Of a DNA stretch of 15,981 nt, positions 1-6,892 are shown in pieces (within the stretch, counting starts at the first letter, position 1; each line of letters opens with the position of its first letter). The notes under the pieces are model-generated. The model was not told the origin of the DNA, made no database searches, and saw only the letters and a program-made list of their open reading frames with translations. The position numbers were made by a program, and so were the translations under genes. The stretch comes from Candidatus Staskawiczbacteria bacterium (GTDB taxonomy: Bacteria > Patescibacteriota > Minisyncoccia > Minisyncoccales > Staskawiczbacteraceae): assembly GCA_903850725.1 (NCBI GenBank), contig CAINMG010000084.1:1-15981 (forward strand). The letters are read 5' to 3'.

Positions 1-1
1 A

Positions 2-85
2 AATAAAGTATTATCAAAAAACGATTCCTTAAAAAACTTTAAAAATAAATTTCAAAATTTAATTAATAAACAAAATTCAAAATGA
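2..85 (+). CDS. Probable C-terminal tail of an upstream gene (partial)
   Basis: The frame beginning at base 2 stays open for 27 codons and ends at a TGA at 83-85. This stop overlaps the ATG of the next gene (82-84) in the classic ATGA arrangement of translationally coupled genes. The residues are lysine- and asparagine-rich and amphipathic, ending KQNSK. That would suit the C-terminal helix of a glycosyltransferase, but 27 residues are too few to name a family. The overlap and the absence of any other promoter or leader before the next gene are the main support. AT-rich DNA can stay open this long by chance, so confidence is moderate to low. Confidence 0.42.
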   Translation, partial: NKVLSKNDSLKNFKNKFQNLINKQNSK

Positions 86-1194
86 AAATCGCGATTTTTC
101 ACACAGCTTTAGACAATATTGGTGGCGCAGAAAAAGTTGGTTTAATTTTAGCTAGAGAATTAAATGCAGATGTTTATACCACAAATATTGACAAGGGAAA
201 AATAGAAAAAATGGGGTTTGCAGATGTTTTGCCCAGAATTTTTTCAATTGGCAAAATACCTAAAAACGCTCCCTTTCGTCAGCAAATAGTGCTCTTAAAA
301 TTCCACTTTTTAAATTTGAAAAATAAATATGATTTTTATATAATTGATGGCGATTGGGCAGTTTCAGGAGCAGTAAAAAACCACCCTAGTCTTTGGTATG
401 TTCATTCCCCTATTCGTGAAATTTGGGACTTATACAAATACACCAGGCAAAATACAGTACCATGGTTTTTAAGATGGGTTTTTGATGTCTGGGTTTTTTT
501 AAATCGCTATTTAAACATAAAATATGTCGACAAAGTTAATATTTTAATATGCAATTCAGAAAACACAAAAAAAAGAATCAAAAAATATTTGAATAAAGAA
601 GCTTTTATAATAAATCCGCCGATAGAAACAGGAAAATTTAAATTTGAAAAATTTGGTGATTATTGGCTTTCTGTAAATAGATTAGTGAAACATAAAAAAA
701 TTGATTTACAACTAAAAGCATTCAAGAACTTACCAAATGAAAAGTTAGTTATTGTAGGATCTTATGAACAATCCCGCCATTTTTTAGAATATGCCAAATA
801 CTGCCAAGAAATTAAACCCCAAAATGTTGAAATCAAGAGCTGGGTTTCAAGTGAAGAACTAATAAATCTTTATGCAAACTGCAAAGGATTTGTAACCACC
901 TCGCAAGATGAAGATTTTGGTATGAATGTAGTAGAAGCTATGGCTTCTGGCAAGCTAGTAATAGCTCCTAACGAAGGTGGATACAAAGAAACAATAATAG
1001 ATGAGAAAACGGGCTTTTTGGTTAATAACATAAACGAAGAAAAAATAATAAATTACATAAAAATAATCAACGAACAAATAAAAGAAAATCCCACCGAATA
1101 TATTTATAACTGCCAAATTCAAGCTAAAAAATTTGCAGTTAGAAACTTTATAGAAAAAATAAAAAACGAAATAAAAAAATATGAAAGATTATAA
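82..1194 (+). CDS. Glycosyltransferase family 4 (GT-B fold), WbaZ/mannosyltransferase-like
   Basis: This 370-residue retaining glycosyltransferase probably adds a sugar from a nucleotide donor to a lipid-linked surface glycan on the cytoplasmic face of the membrane. The N-terminal domain has the GGAEKV acceptor-side loop (residues 14-19) and the YVHSPIREIWD segment (106-116), which resembles the HTPMRYIWD of WbaZ-type mannosyltransferases. The C-terminal GT4 domain has SVNRLVKHKKID (197-208) and the signature EDFGMNVVEAMASG (277-290), giving the E-x7-E pair E277/E285. Its ATG overlaps the stop of the reading frame before it, and its last 14 bases overlap the next glycosyltransferase, so the three look like one operon. 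There is no Shine-Dalgarno before the ATG. The family is clear; the exact sugar is not, and mannose is only suggested by the WbaZ resemblance. Confidence 0.9.
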   Translation: MKIAIFHTALDNIGGAEKVGLILARELNADVYTTNIDKGKIEKMGFADVLPRIFSIGKIPKNAPFRQQIVLLKFHFLNLKNKYDFYIIDGDWAVSGAVKNHPSLWYVHSPIREIWDLYKYTRQNTVPWFLRWVFDVWVFLNRYLNIKYVDKVNILICNSENTKKRIKKYLNKEAFIINPPIETGKFKFEKFGDYWLSVNRLVKHKKIDLQLKAFKNLPNEKLVIVGSYEQSRHFLEYAKYCQEIKPQNVEIKSWVSSEELINLYANCKGFVTTSQDEDFGMNVVEAMASGKLVIAPNEGGYKETIIDEKTGFLVNNINEEKIINYIKIINEQIKENPTEYIYNCQIQAKKFAVRNFIEKIKNEIKKYERL

Positions 1195-2041
1195 AATTTC
1201 TGTTGTTATACCAGTTTACAATGGAGAAAAAACACTTGAAAAATGCCTCCTGTCTGTCCTTACCCAAAATTTCCAAAACTATGAAGTGATTTTAGTAGAT
1301 AATAATTCAACAGACAGCACCAAAAAAATCGCACAAGAGTTTGTAGGAAAATTTAACAACCTTAAATATATTTTTGAAAAGAAAAAGGGAAGGGGCTCTG
1401 CAAGAAATGCAGGGATAAATGCTTCTTGTGGACAAATTATAGCAATGACAGATTCAGACTGCATAGTTCCCCAAAATTGGCTTTGTAAAATAACAAAACC
1501 CATAATTAGTGGCCAAGAAAAAATATCTTTAGGTTTTGAATACGATTTAATAAACAATTATTGGACAAGGAATATTCAGAAATCAAATTGGGATTTTGTA
1601 AACAGAAAAAAAATCGGAAATTATATTAAACATATTGATACCAAAAACTTCGCCATAGACGCAATACTAATGAAAGAATTCATGTTTAACGAAGACTTGG
1701 TTAGCTTTGAAGATTTTGAATTGTATTTAAGGATTAAAGACAAAAGCAGAATATTCTTTAATCCGGAAATTAAAGTTGGACACAGACACAAAACATCATT
1801 AATACAAGTTATCAAATTAAATATTGATAGAGCAATCTGGACCAAAAAAATATTTAAACTTTACAAAGAAAAAACAATAAACCAAAAAAAAGAGCCTATG
1901 TTTGAGTCTCTTTCATTGATAAACTTTTTACTTTTCCCTTTCTGGGCTATTTTTCAATTTACCAAAAAACCATTTAGCCGAGTATTTTTTTTAATTATAT
2001 CTGAAGCATCTTGGCGAATTGGTCTATTAATATCAAGATAA
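1181..2041 (+). CDS. Glycosyltransferase family 2 (GT-A fold)
   Basis: This inverting glycosyltransferase has 286 residues. It begins with SVVIPVYNGEKTLEKCLLS (7-25), typical of GT2. It then shows the nucleotide-binding VDNNSTD (39-45), GRGSARNAGIN (70-80) and the metal-binding DSD (91-93). Later, E177/D178 in VSFEDFELYLRI fits the ED catalytic-base region of the family. Hydrophobic segments near residues 235-260 and 265-284 suggest C-terminal membrane association. The start lies inside the end of the preceding GT4 gene, which implies translational coupling and a shared role in surface glycan assembly. It converges on the ABC transporter ATPase gene with only three bases between stop codons, so there is no room for a separate terminator. 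The sugar specificity cannot be read from the sequence. Confidence 0.9.
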   Translation: MKDYKISVVIPVYNGEKTLEKCLLSVLTQNFQNYEVILVDNNSTDSTKKIAQEFVGKFNNLKYIFEKKKGRGSARNAGINASCGQIIAMTDSDCIVPQNWLCKITKPIISGQEKISLGFEYDLINNYWTRNIQKSNWDFVNRKKIGNYIKHIDTKNFAIDAILMKEFMFNEDLVSFEDFELYLRIKDKSRIFFNPEIKVGHRHKTSLIQVIKLNIDRAIWTKKIFKLYKEKTINQKKEPMFESLSLINFLLFPFWAIFQFTKKPFSRVFFLIISEASWRIGLLISR

Positions 2042-2044
2042 AAC

Positions 2045-2776
2045 TTAAGCCTTATTTTTTTGGTATTTTTCAATAATTTCCTTAGAATCTCCAGTTTCTT
2101 TTATTTTTCCTTTCTCAATCCACATAACCCTACTGCAATGCTTTTTTAATACCTCAAGGTCGTGACTTACCAAAACTACACAAGCTCCGGCACTTATCAT
2201 CTCTTTTATTTTCTTTACACTTTTTTCCTTAAAATCTTCATCTCCAATCTCAAAAACCTCATCCAATAATAAAACATCAGGGTTAGCATTTATTGCAACA
2301 GAGAAAGATAATCTTTGCTTCATACCCTCAGAAAATTGATATAGTTTTGTATTTACAAATTCACCTAATCCTGAAAATTTAACTATCACATCGAATTTCT
2401 CTTTGATTTCCTTTTGCTCTAATCCGAACAAAGAACCAACTAAAAAAATATTTTCTTTCATTGTCAGCCTTTCTTTCAAGCCCACATAAAGATTAATCAA
2501 AGAAATAACATTTCCTTTCACCGAAACCTTGCCAGAATCCTGCTTATAAATCCCAGCAATTATTCTAAGCAGTGTTGATTTGCCACTCCCATTTGTCCCT
2601 ATTATTCCTACCATTTCACCAGAAACAATCCTCAAAGAAACATTGTCAATAACTTTTATTATTTTCTTTGATTCCCTCCCATTTAAAAATGAAGCCAACC
2701 TAGAAAGAGCAGATCTCTGTATGCGAAGACCGATTTTAAATTCTTTATTTAGATTTTCTATAATTATTCTTTCCAT
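2045..2776 (-). CDS. ABC transporter ATP-binding protein, polysaccharide export (Wzt/TagH type)
   Basis: This 243-residue ATPase would power export of a surface polysaccharide or polyol-phosphate polymer across the inner membrane together with the permease encoded just upstream. All nucleotide-binding motifs are present: Walker A GTNGSGKST (60-68), signature FSEGMKQ (148-154), Walker B VLLLDE (168-173) followed by the subfamily-typical VFEIGDEDF, and the switch histidine H205 in VSHD. The extra N-terminal stretch before Walker A and the GDEDF sequence are typical of the Wzt/KpsT/TagH group. It ends shortly after the NBD, so the C-terminal glycan-binding domain found in O9a-type Wzt proteins is missing. 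That leaves open whether chain termination is sensed. It is the last gene of a three-gene minus-strand operon, 15 bases after the permease. No Shine-Dalgarno is visible. Confidence 0.92.
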   Translation of the reverse strand: MERIIIENLNKEFKIGLRIQRSALSRLASFLNGRESKKIIKVIDNVSLRIVSGEMVGIIGTNGSGKSTLLRIIAGIYKQDSGKVSVKGNVISLINLYVGLKERLTMKENIFLVGSLFGLEQKEIKEKFDVIVKFSGLGEFVNTKLYQFSEGMKQRLSFSVAINANPDVLLLDEVFEIGDEDFKEKSVKKIKEMISAGACVVLVSHDLEVLKKHCSRVMWIEKGKIKETGDSKEIIEKYQKNKA

Positions 2777-2791
2777 ATATAAAAAACATTT

Positions 2792-3571
2792 TTAAACTAA
2801 TTCCGCAAATTTTACCTTTAGTTTTTTAAACACAATTACCCCCAAATATAAAATAAACAAACTAATGCCCAATATAATAAAAATAAACCACAGTTCTGGC
2901 ATTTTATTATAAATTAACAAATCTCTAGCAATGGTTATAAAATAATAAAGCGGATTAAAAAAATTTAAAACAAGCAATTTATTTTGACCTGCTATTGTAT
3001 AAAATATAGGCGTGCCAAACCAAACAATCCTCACCGCAAAGTTCCAGATATTATCTAAATCAACAAAATATACAGATAAAGAAGAAAGTAATAAAGAAAA
3101 ACCGTAAACAAATATTGAAAACAAAACTAATATCGGCAAATAATACAATCCATAAAACAAATTAATTTTGAAAAATAATATTAATACAAAAAATAATATT
3201 ATCTCAAAAAAATGCGAAAATAAATTTTTAAATACAATTGATAAAATAAGTGCTTCTCTTGGAAAATCCATTGATTTTATCAAATAGTGATGCTCGTTGA
3301 TTATAGATTTGGTAGATTCAATAGTAGTTGACTGAAAAAAATTAAACATTATAATTCCAAGCATCAAATAAAGCGGGTAATATTTTATATCGCCTCCCAG
3401 CCTATCATTAAAAATCAAAAGCAATAAACCAAAAGTTAAAATTGGATTTAACAAATACCACAAAATACCCAGATAACTGCCTTCATTTCGCAATTTAAAC
3501 TCAGCTTTAGCTAAAACTAAGCTCAAGCCAAGTATTCTTCTAATCTTTCTAGTATATTTTTGCAAACTCAT
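2792..3571 (-). CDS. ABC-2 type polysaccharide export permease (Wzm/TagG type)
   Basis: This 259-residue integral membrane protein should be the transmembrane half of the exporter. The N-terminal amphipathic segment with LGLSLVLAKAEFKLRNEGSY leads into LGILWYLLNPILTF, the characteristic start of ABC-2 permeases of the Wzm/TagG/KpsM group. About six hydrophobic segments follow. The stretch around residues 100-135 (ESTKSIINEHHYLIKSMDFP) matches the family's conserved cytoplasmic coupling region (normally N-x-x-L-I-K-x-x-x-F-P). It lies 8 bases after the large membrane protein gene and 15 bases before the ATPase gene, so the three are almost certainly one transcript. Its length is typical for the family. 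The transported substrate is inferred to be the product of the neighbouring glycosyltransferases. Confidence 0.92.
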   Translation of the reverse strand: MSLQKYTRKIRRILGLSLVLAKAEFKLRNEGSYLGILWYLLNPILTFGLLLLIFNDRLGGDIKYYPLYLMLGIIMFNFFQSTTIESTKSIINEHHYLIKSMDFPREALILSIVFKNLFSHFFEIILFFVLILFFKINLFYGLYYLPILVLFSIFVYGFSLLLSSLSVYFVDLDNIWNFAVRIVWFGTPIFYTIAGQNKLLVLNFFNPLYYFITIARDLLIYNKMPELWFIFIILGISLFILYLGVIVFKKLKVKFAELV

Positions 3572-3579
3572 AATTACTA

Positions 3580-5388
3580 TTAATAAAGTATTTTATACAA
3601 AATTAATCCTTCTTTGCTTTGATCTATCTTTTCAAAACCAGGACAAGTAAAGTCATATAAGTAAACATAATCTATTTTTAAGCTTTCAGCAATATTTTTC
3701 TTGCCAACACAATCTTCATCAAAGAAAATATTTATCAAATCTTCTTTACCCATAGAAATAGTACCTTCTTTGGTAACAACCGGATAATTGTTTGTAGCAG
3801 TTCCAATCACTGTGCCTTTCCATGGAATACTCAAAAACTTTGCATTTTCTATATTTTTAAAAATTTTTAAATCTTCTTGTGTTAAATAATTATTTGCCGG
3901 AGCTTTTGGAAAACCCAAAAGCTTACTTTGAGGTTCTATCAAAACAAGATTTCTCCAACTCTCCCTTTGAGTGTATAACGGAATAAATACTAAAAACAAA
4001 ACTAAAATAAAAATTTCAGTAAATTTTATATATTTAGGATTTATTTTTTTAAATATTAAATATTTCTTAATCTCAAATAAAGCAAACCCAGTAATTATGG
4101 AAATAATTATTGCAGTTAAAATAACAATTCTCTCATACTCTATCATAAACCTACTTAATGTTTGAGAGTATCTAGACCACATCATGCCTCCCAATAAAAA
4201 CTGAAAAAGTAACCATTTTTTATTTTTAAAAATATAACTTATTCCAAATATAGCAAGTAAAATTACAGGTGATAAAATAATATTGTAAATTAAATATTCT
4301 GGCACGTAAGGTGCTGTAAATGAAACAAAAAATATTCTTGAAATACCATAATTTATTACTCCAGAAAAAGGAGAAGCTAATAAAATTAAATAAATAGCTG
4401 GAGCAATTACAAATATAATCAATACAAAACATCCAAGAACTTTTAACAAAATCTCTTTTTTGCTTACCTGCACAAACAAATGTTTATATTTTTCAAAAAA
4501 AGCAGAAACTAGCCCTAAAAAATAAAAAATAAACAATGGCGGATAAAATAAAGATCCCAAGACAGAAGATACTATAACCATTTTTGAATTTTTTATAGAA
4601 ACAAAAATATACATTATCAAACACAAAATTATCCCCATATTGAAAGGAATTAAATTCCAAAGTCCTGGCATATTTGCACCGCAAGTAATATATAGCACAG
4701 ACAAAGCAGAAATTGCACAAATATTTTTAGATAAATTATTTATTCTCAGCAGCAAATAAACTAAAACTATTATTAATAAATTAAAAAATATCGATAATAA
4801 AGTATATTGCGTTAATGGATTTAAATTTAAAATTAAAATTATTTCTGCTAAAAATGAATGGAAAAATAATTCCAAATTTGGAAAAAAGCTATTGTCATAT
4901 GGATTTGCTATAGGCAAAGCATGATTATTAATTGAGCTTGTAATTAATGCCACAGAATACCATTCATCTGAAAAATATGGATAAACATATTGCATATTTC
5001 TGACTTCATGATACGAAACTTGCCTATCTGTAGCTAAATTTATTTTACCTGTATAATTATAATGAACTTGCAACAAAGTCAAAAACCCAACTATAATCAC
5101 AAACATCAATGCCCAATCTATTTTGTTAGGTTGTAGCTTGTAGCTAGTAGGTTGTAGGCTATGACTTTTAAAAACAAAAAATAATAAAATTAAATCTGCA
5201 ACAAGAGTAATCCCGATTATTACACCATAATAAAAAATACCCACTGATTGAGTTAGAATTGCCAAGGCAACATGGAGCACAATGCTAAAAAATAAAACAA
5301 AAACAAACCCAACCTTCTTGTCTTTGAATGAAGCCACAGCCAAAAATGGAATTATAAGTAGCACTAAACCAAAAATAAAACTTATCAT
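3580..5388 (-). CDS. Large polytopic membrane protein, GT-C-like architecture
   Basis: A 602-residue protein with roughly a dozen hydrophobic segments and a soluble C-terminal domain of about 120 residues. I do not recognise a named family. After the first four membrane segments there is a long predicted external loop with an acidic pair (D146/E147 in FSDEWYS, counting from the TTG at 5403). It is followed by NNHALPIANPYDN and PNLELFFHSFLAEI. Acidic residues in the first large external loop, multiple membrane segments and an external C-terminal domain resemble GT-C glycosyltransferases that use lipid-linked sugars. Being first in an operon with Wzm/Wzt-type genes supports a glycan role, either transferase or polymerase; this is inference. 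I prefer the ATG at 5388; a TTG at 5403 would add five residues. SLQPTSYKLQP (residues 82-92 from the TTG) is encoded by a mini-repeat and is not native to the fold. Confidence 0.8.
   Translation of the reverse strand: MISFIFGLVLLIIPFLAVASFKDKKVGFVFVLFFSIVLHVALAILTQSVGIFYYGVIIGITLVADLILLFFVFKSHSLQPTSYKLQPNKIDWALMFVIIVGFLTLLQVHYNYTGKINLATDRQVSYHEVRNMQYVYPYFSDEWYSVALITSSINNHALPIANPYDNSFFPNLELFFHSFLAEIILILNLNPLTQYTLLSIFFNLLIIVLVYLLLRINNLSKNICAISALSVLYITCGANMPGLWNLIPFNMGIILCLIMYIFVSIKNSKMVIVSSVLGSLFYPPLFIFYFLGLVSAFFEKYKHLFVQVSKKEILLKVLGCFVLIIFVIAPAIYLILLASPFSGVINYGISRIFFVSFTAPYVPEYLIYNIILSPVILLAIFGISYIFKNKKWLLFQFLLGGMMWSRYSQTLSRFMIEYERIVILTAIIISIITGFALFEIKKYLIFKKINPKYIKFTEIFILVLFLVFIPLYTQRESWRNLVLIEPQSKLLGFPKAPANNYLTQEDLKIFKNIENAKFLSIPWKGTVIGTATNNYPVVTKEGTISMGKEDLINIFFDEDCVGKKNIAESLKIDYVYLYDFTCPGFEKIDQSKEGLILYKILY
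5129..5160 (-). repeat. Mini-repeat, SYKLQ family, copy 1 (inside membrane protein gene)
   Basis: This 32-bp tract is built of CTACAAGCTACAACC-like units. Read on the - strand it matches 28 of 32 positions of the tract at 5580-5611 in uvrC, without gaps. It is internally repetitive (TACAACCT, TACAAGCT). It is translated in frame as SLQPTSYKLQP in the cytoplasmic or external loop between the third and fourth membrane segments, so the insertion is tolerated. Confidence 0.85.
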
Positions 5389-5413
5389 AAATGTATTAAT
5401 CAAGTATTTATTA

Positions 5414-5442
5414 ATATTAAACTAATTCTGCCCCCAAATCAA
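5414..5442 (-). promoter_or_regulatory. Candidate sigma-70 promoter for the membrane protein-wzm-wzt operon
   Basis: On the minus strand, TTGATT (5437-5442) and TAATAT (5414-5419) are separated by exactly 17 bases. Each hexamer matches the consensus at four of six positions. Transcription would begin near 5407, about 20 bases before the ATG at 5388. In such AT-rich DNA partial matches are common, so this is a candidate only. Confidence 0.4.
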
Positions 5443-5464
5443 TCTATTGTAAGCTATTTTGCAC

Positions 5465-5493
5465 TTGCAAAAACGCCATTTTAAGGCTAAATT
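5465..5493 (+). promoter_or_regulatory. Candidate promoter for uvrC, giving a leaderless or near-leaderless mRNA
   Basis: TTGCAA (5465-5470) and TAAATT (5488-5493) are 17 bases apart, each with four of six consensus matches. The uvrC ATG begins only six bases after the -10 hexamer, so the transcript would start at or next to the start codon. No Shine-Dalgarno is present, which agrees with a leaderless message. Promoter strength and use are inferred. Confidence 0.35.
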
Positions 5494-5498
5494 GAATT

Positions 5499-6839
5499 AT
5501 GGATAAATTTAAGATTATAAGTGTCAAAAATATAAATAACCTGCCAACAACAGCAGGTGTTTATGCGTTTTATAATAGTAGCCTACAAGCTAATTCCTAC
5601 AAGCTACAACCTATTTACATTGGCAAAGCTATAAATATCAAAAACCGGGTTAAAAATCACTTTTCATCCCCCACTTACAAAGATAATGCATATATAAACC
5701 AAATTGAAAAGATTGGATTTATTGAAACAGGCAGTGAAATACAAGCTTTAATTTTAGAAGCTAGTTTAATTAAACAAAATCAACCAAAGTTTAACCAAGT
5801 TTGGCGTGATGATAAAAACTATTTTTTTGTTGCTATTGCGCAAACCCTTCGACTAAGCTCAGGGCAAGCTAAAGAAAAAATCCCGTATTTATTTATCACC
5901 CACCAACCAGAAGGAAAGGCCATTGGGCCTTTTGTGGACGGCAATGCTTTAAAAAAGACTATAAGATTTTTAAGGAAAGTGTTTCCTTATTATACAACCA
6001 GCAAACACTCAAAACTAAAATGCACTTATTGCCATTTAGACTTATGTCCAGGCCCCTATGACGACGGAGCCCTTCGACACGGCTCAGGGCAAGCCCGCTG
6101 GCTTGATTACAAAAAAAATATTAAAAAATTAATTCTTGTTTTAGAGGGAAAATCTTTTAAAGTTTTAAATTCATTAAAAAAAGAAATGAAATTAGCTTCA
6201 CTGGAGCAAAACTTTGAGAGAGCAAGCAAAGCCCGGGACCAAATTTTTGCTTTGGAAAAAATAATCAGCCACAAAATTCAAAATAACCAATATACCACAA
6301 TTCAACGACCGCTAAATTATAGCATATGGGAAAATACAGAAAAAACTTTACAGCAAATTTTAGACCTTAAAAAACCAATCACAAAAGTTGAATGCTATGA
6401 TGTTTCCAATATTCAAGGTAAATTTGCCACAGCCTCAATGATTGTTTTTACAAATGGTAAGCCAGACAAAAACCAATACAAAAAATTCCGCATAAAAATG
6501 GAAAACAAGCCCAATGACATTGCAATGCTAAGAGAAGTTTTGCAAAGAAGATTTGTTCACATAGAGTGGCCATACCCAGAAGTAATTTTAATTGATGGTG
6601 GCAAAGCACAACTTAATATTGCTATAAATTCCAAACCTCAAAACTCAAATATTAAAATATTGTCTATTGCCAAAGGCCGTCAAGAATTATTTATAGAAAA
6701 TAAAGAAAACCCAATCCCCTTAAAAGATTTACCGCAAGAAATTTACAACTTAGTAAAAAATCTTGATGACGAGGCTCATCGTTTTGCCGTCACATACCAC
6801 AAAAAACTCCGCAAACAAAATCTACTTAATAATTATTAA
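5499..6839 (+). CDS. uvrC: UvrC, nucleotide excision repair endonuclease subunit (short form with repeat inserts)
   Basis: UvrC makes the dual incision around bulky DNA lesions after UvrAB loading. The GIY-YIG domain (about 15-100) has GVY (21-23), YIGKA (40-44), R50 and E87 for the 3' cut. A UVR motif that binds UvrB lies near 223-256. The RNase H-like domain for the 5' cut has YDVSNIQG (D301), LIDGG (D366) and DEAHRFA (H427), matching the catalytic triad. At 446 residues it is well below the usual ~600, and it stops right after HRFAVTYHKKLRK, so the C-terminal helix-hairpin-helix pair is absent. Three mini-repeats are translated in frame: residues 28-38, 115-124 and 190-199. The four-cysteine Fe-S motif of E. 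coli UvrC is incomplete: C175 and C183 are at expected places, but the last position of CPGPC is Y187. Probably functional, since every catalytic residue is kept. Confidence 0.95.
   Translation: MDKFKIISVKNINNLPTTAGVYAFYNSSLQANSYKLQPIYIGKAINIKNRVKNHFSSPTYKDNAYINQIEKIGFIETGSEIQALILEASLIKQNQPKFNQVWRDDKNYFFVAIAQTLRLSSGQAKEKIPYLFITHQPEGKAIGPFVDGNALKKTIRFLRKVFPYYTTSKHSKLKCTYCHLDLCPGPYDDGALRHGSGQARWLDYKKNIKKLILVLEGKSFKVLNSLKKEMKLASLEQNFERASKARDQIFALEKIISHKIQNNQYTTIQRPLNYSIWENTEKTLQQILDLKKPITKVECYDVSNIQGKFATASMIVFTNGKPDKNQYKKFRIKMENKPNDIAMLREVLQRRFVHIEWPYPEVILIDGGKAQLNIAINSKPQNSNIKILSIAKGRQELFIENKENPIPLKDLPQEIYNLVKNLDDEAHRFAVTYHKKLRKQNLLNNY
5580..5611 (+). repeat. Mini-repeat, SYKLQ family, copy 2 (inside uvrC)
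   Basis: This 32-bp tract is an inverted copy of 5129-5160, 28 of 32 positions identical. It encodes SLQANSYKLQP at UvrC residues 28-38. That is the beta-hairpin turn between the GVY and YIG strands of the nuclease domain, where normal proteins have a short turn. Length and frame keep both strands intact. Confidence 0.88.
5845..5869 (+). repeat. Palindromic mini-repeat (CCCTTCGAC...GCTCAGGGC family), copy A in uvrC
   Basis: The 25-bp element has imperfect dyad symmetry, with CCCTTCGA at one end and GCTCAGGG near the other. It is identical at 22 of 25 positions to 6070-6094. It is read in frame as LRLSSGQA within an insertion after FFVAIAQ, where related UvrC proteins go directly from the KxY strand to the next strand. 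I recognise this motif as a short intergenic-type repeat widespread in CPR genomes; that is from memory, not a search. Confidence 0.85.
6070..6094 (+). repeat. Palindromic mini-repeat (CCCTTCGAC...GCTCAGGGC family), copy B in uvrC
   Basis: Second copy of the element at 5845-5869, in the same orientation and the same reading phase, translated LRHGSGQA. It lies directly after CPGPYDDG, i.e. at the end of the cysteine motif of UvrC, where the last canonical cysteine is replaced by tyrosine. Its local G+C is much higher than that of the surrounding gene. Confidence 0.85.
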
Positions 6840-6875
6840 ATATCCAAAAAGCTGGTAATTTATATTAAAATCTGC

Positions 6876-6881
6876 TATCAT
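6876..6881 (+). promoter_or_regulatory. Possible -10 element upstream of the holin-like/secG operon
   Basis: TATCAT (five of six matches to TATAAT) lies 11 bases before the ATG at 6893 in the 53-bp gap after uvrC. The hexamer 17 bases upstream (TGGTAA) is a poor -35 match. Read-through from uvrC is an equally good explanation for expression. Confidence 0.25.
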
Positions 6882-6892
6882 AATACAATCTA

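Noticed and set aside
5389..5403. TTG start at 5403 for the large membrane protein
   Set aside because: Not excluded, but the ATG at 5388 gives a normal hydrophobic N-terminus and there is no ribosome binding site before the TTG.
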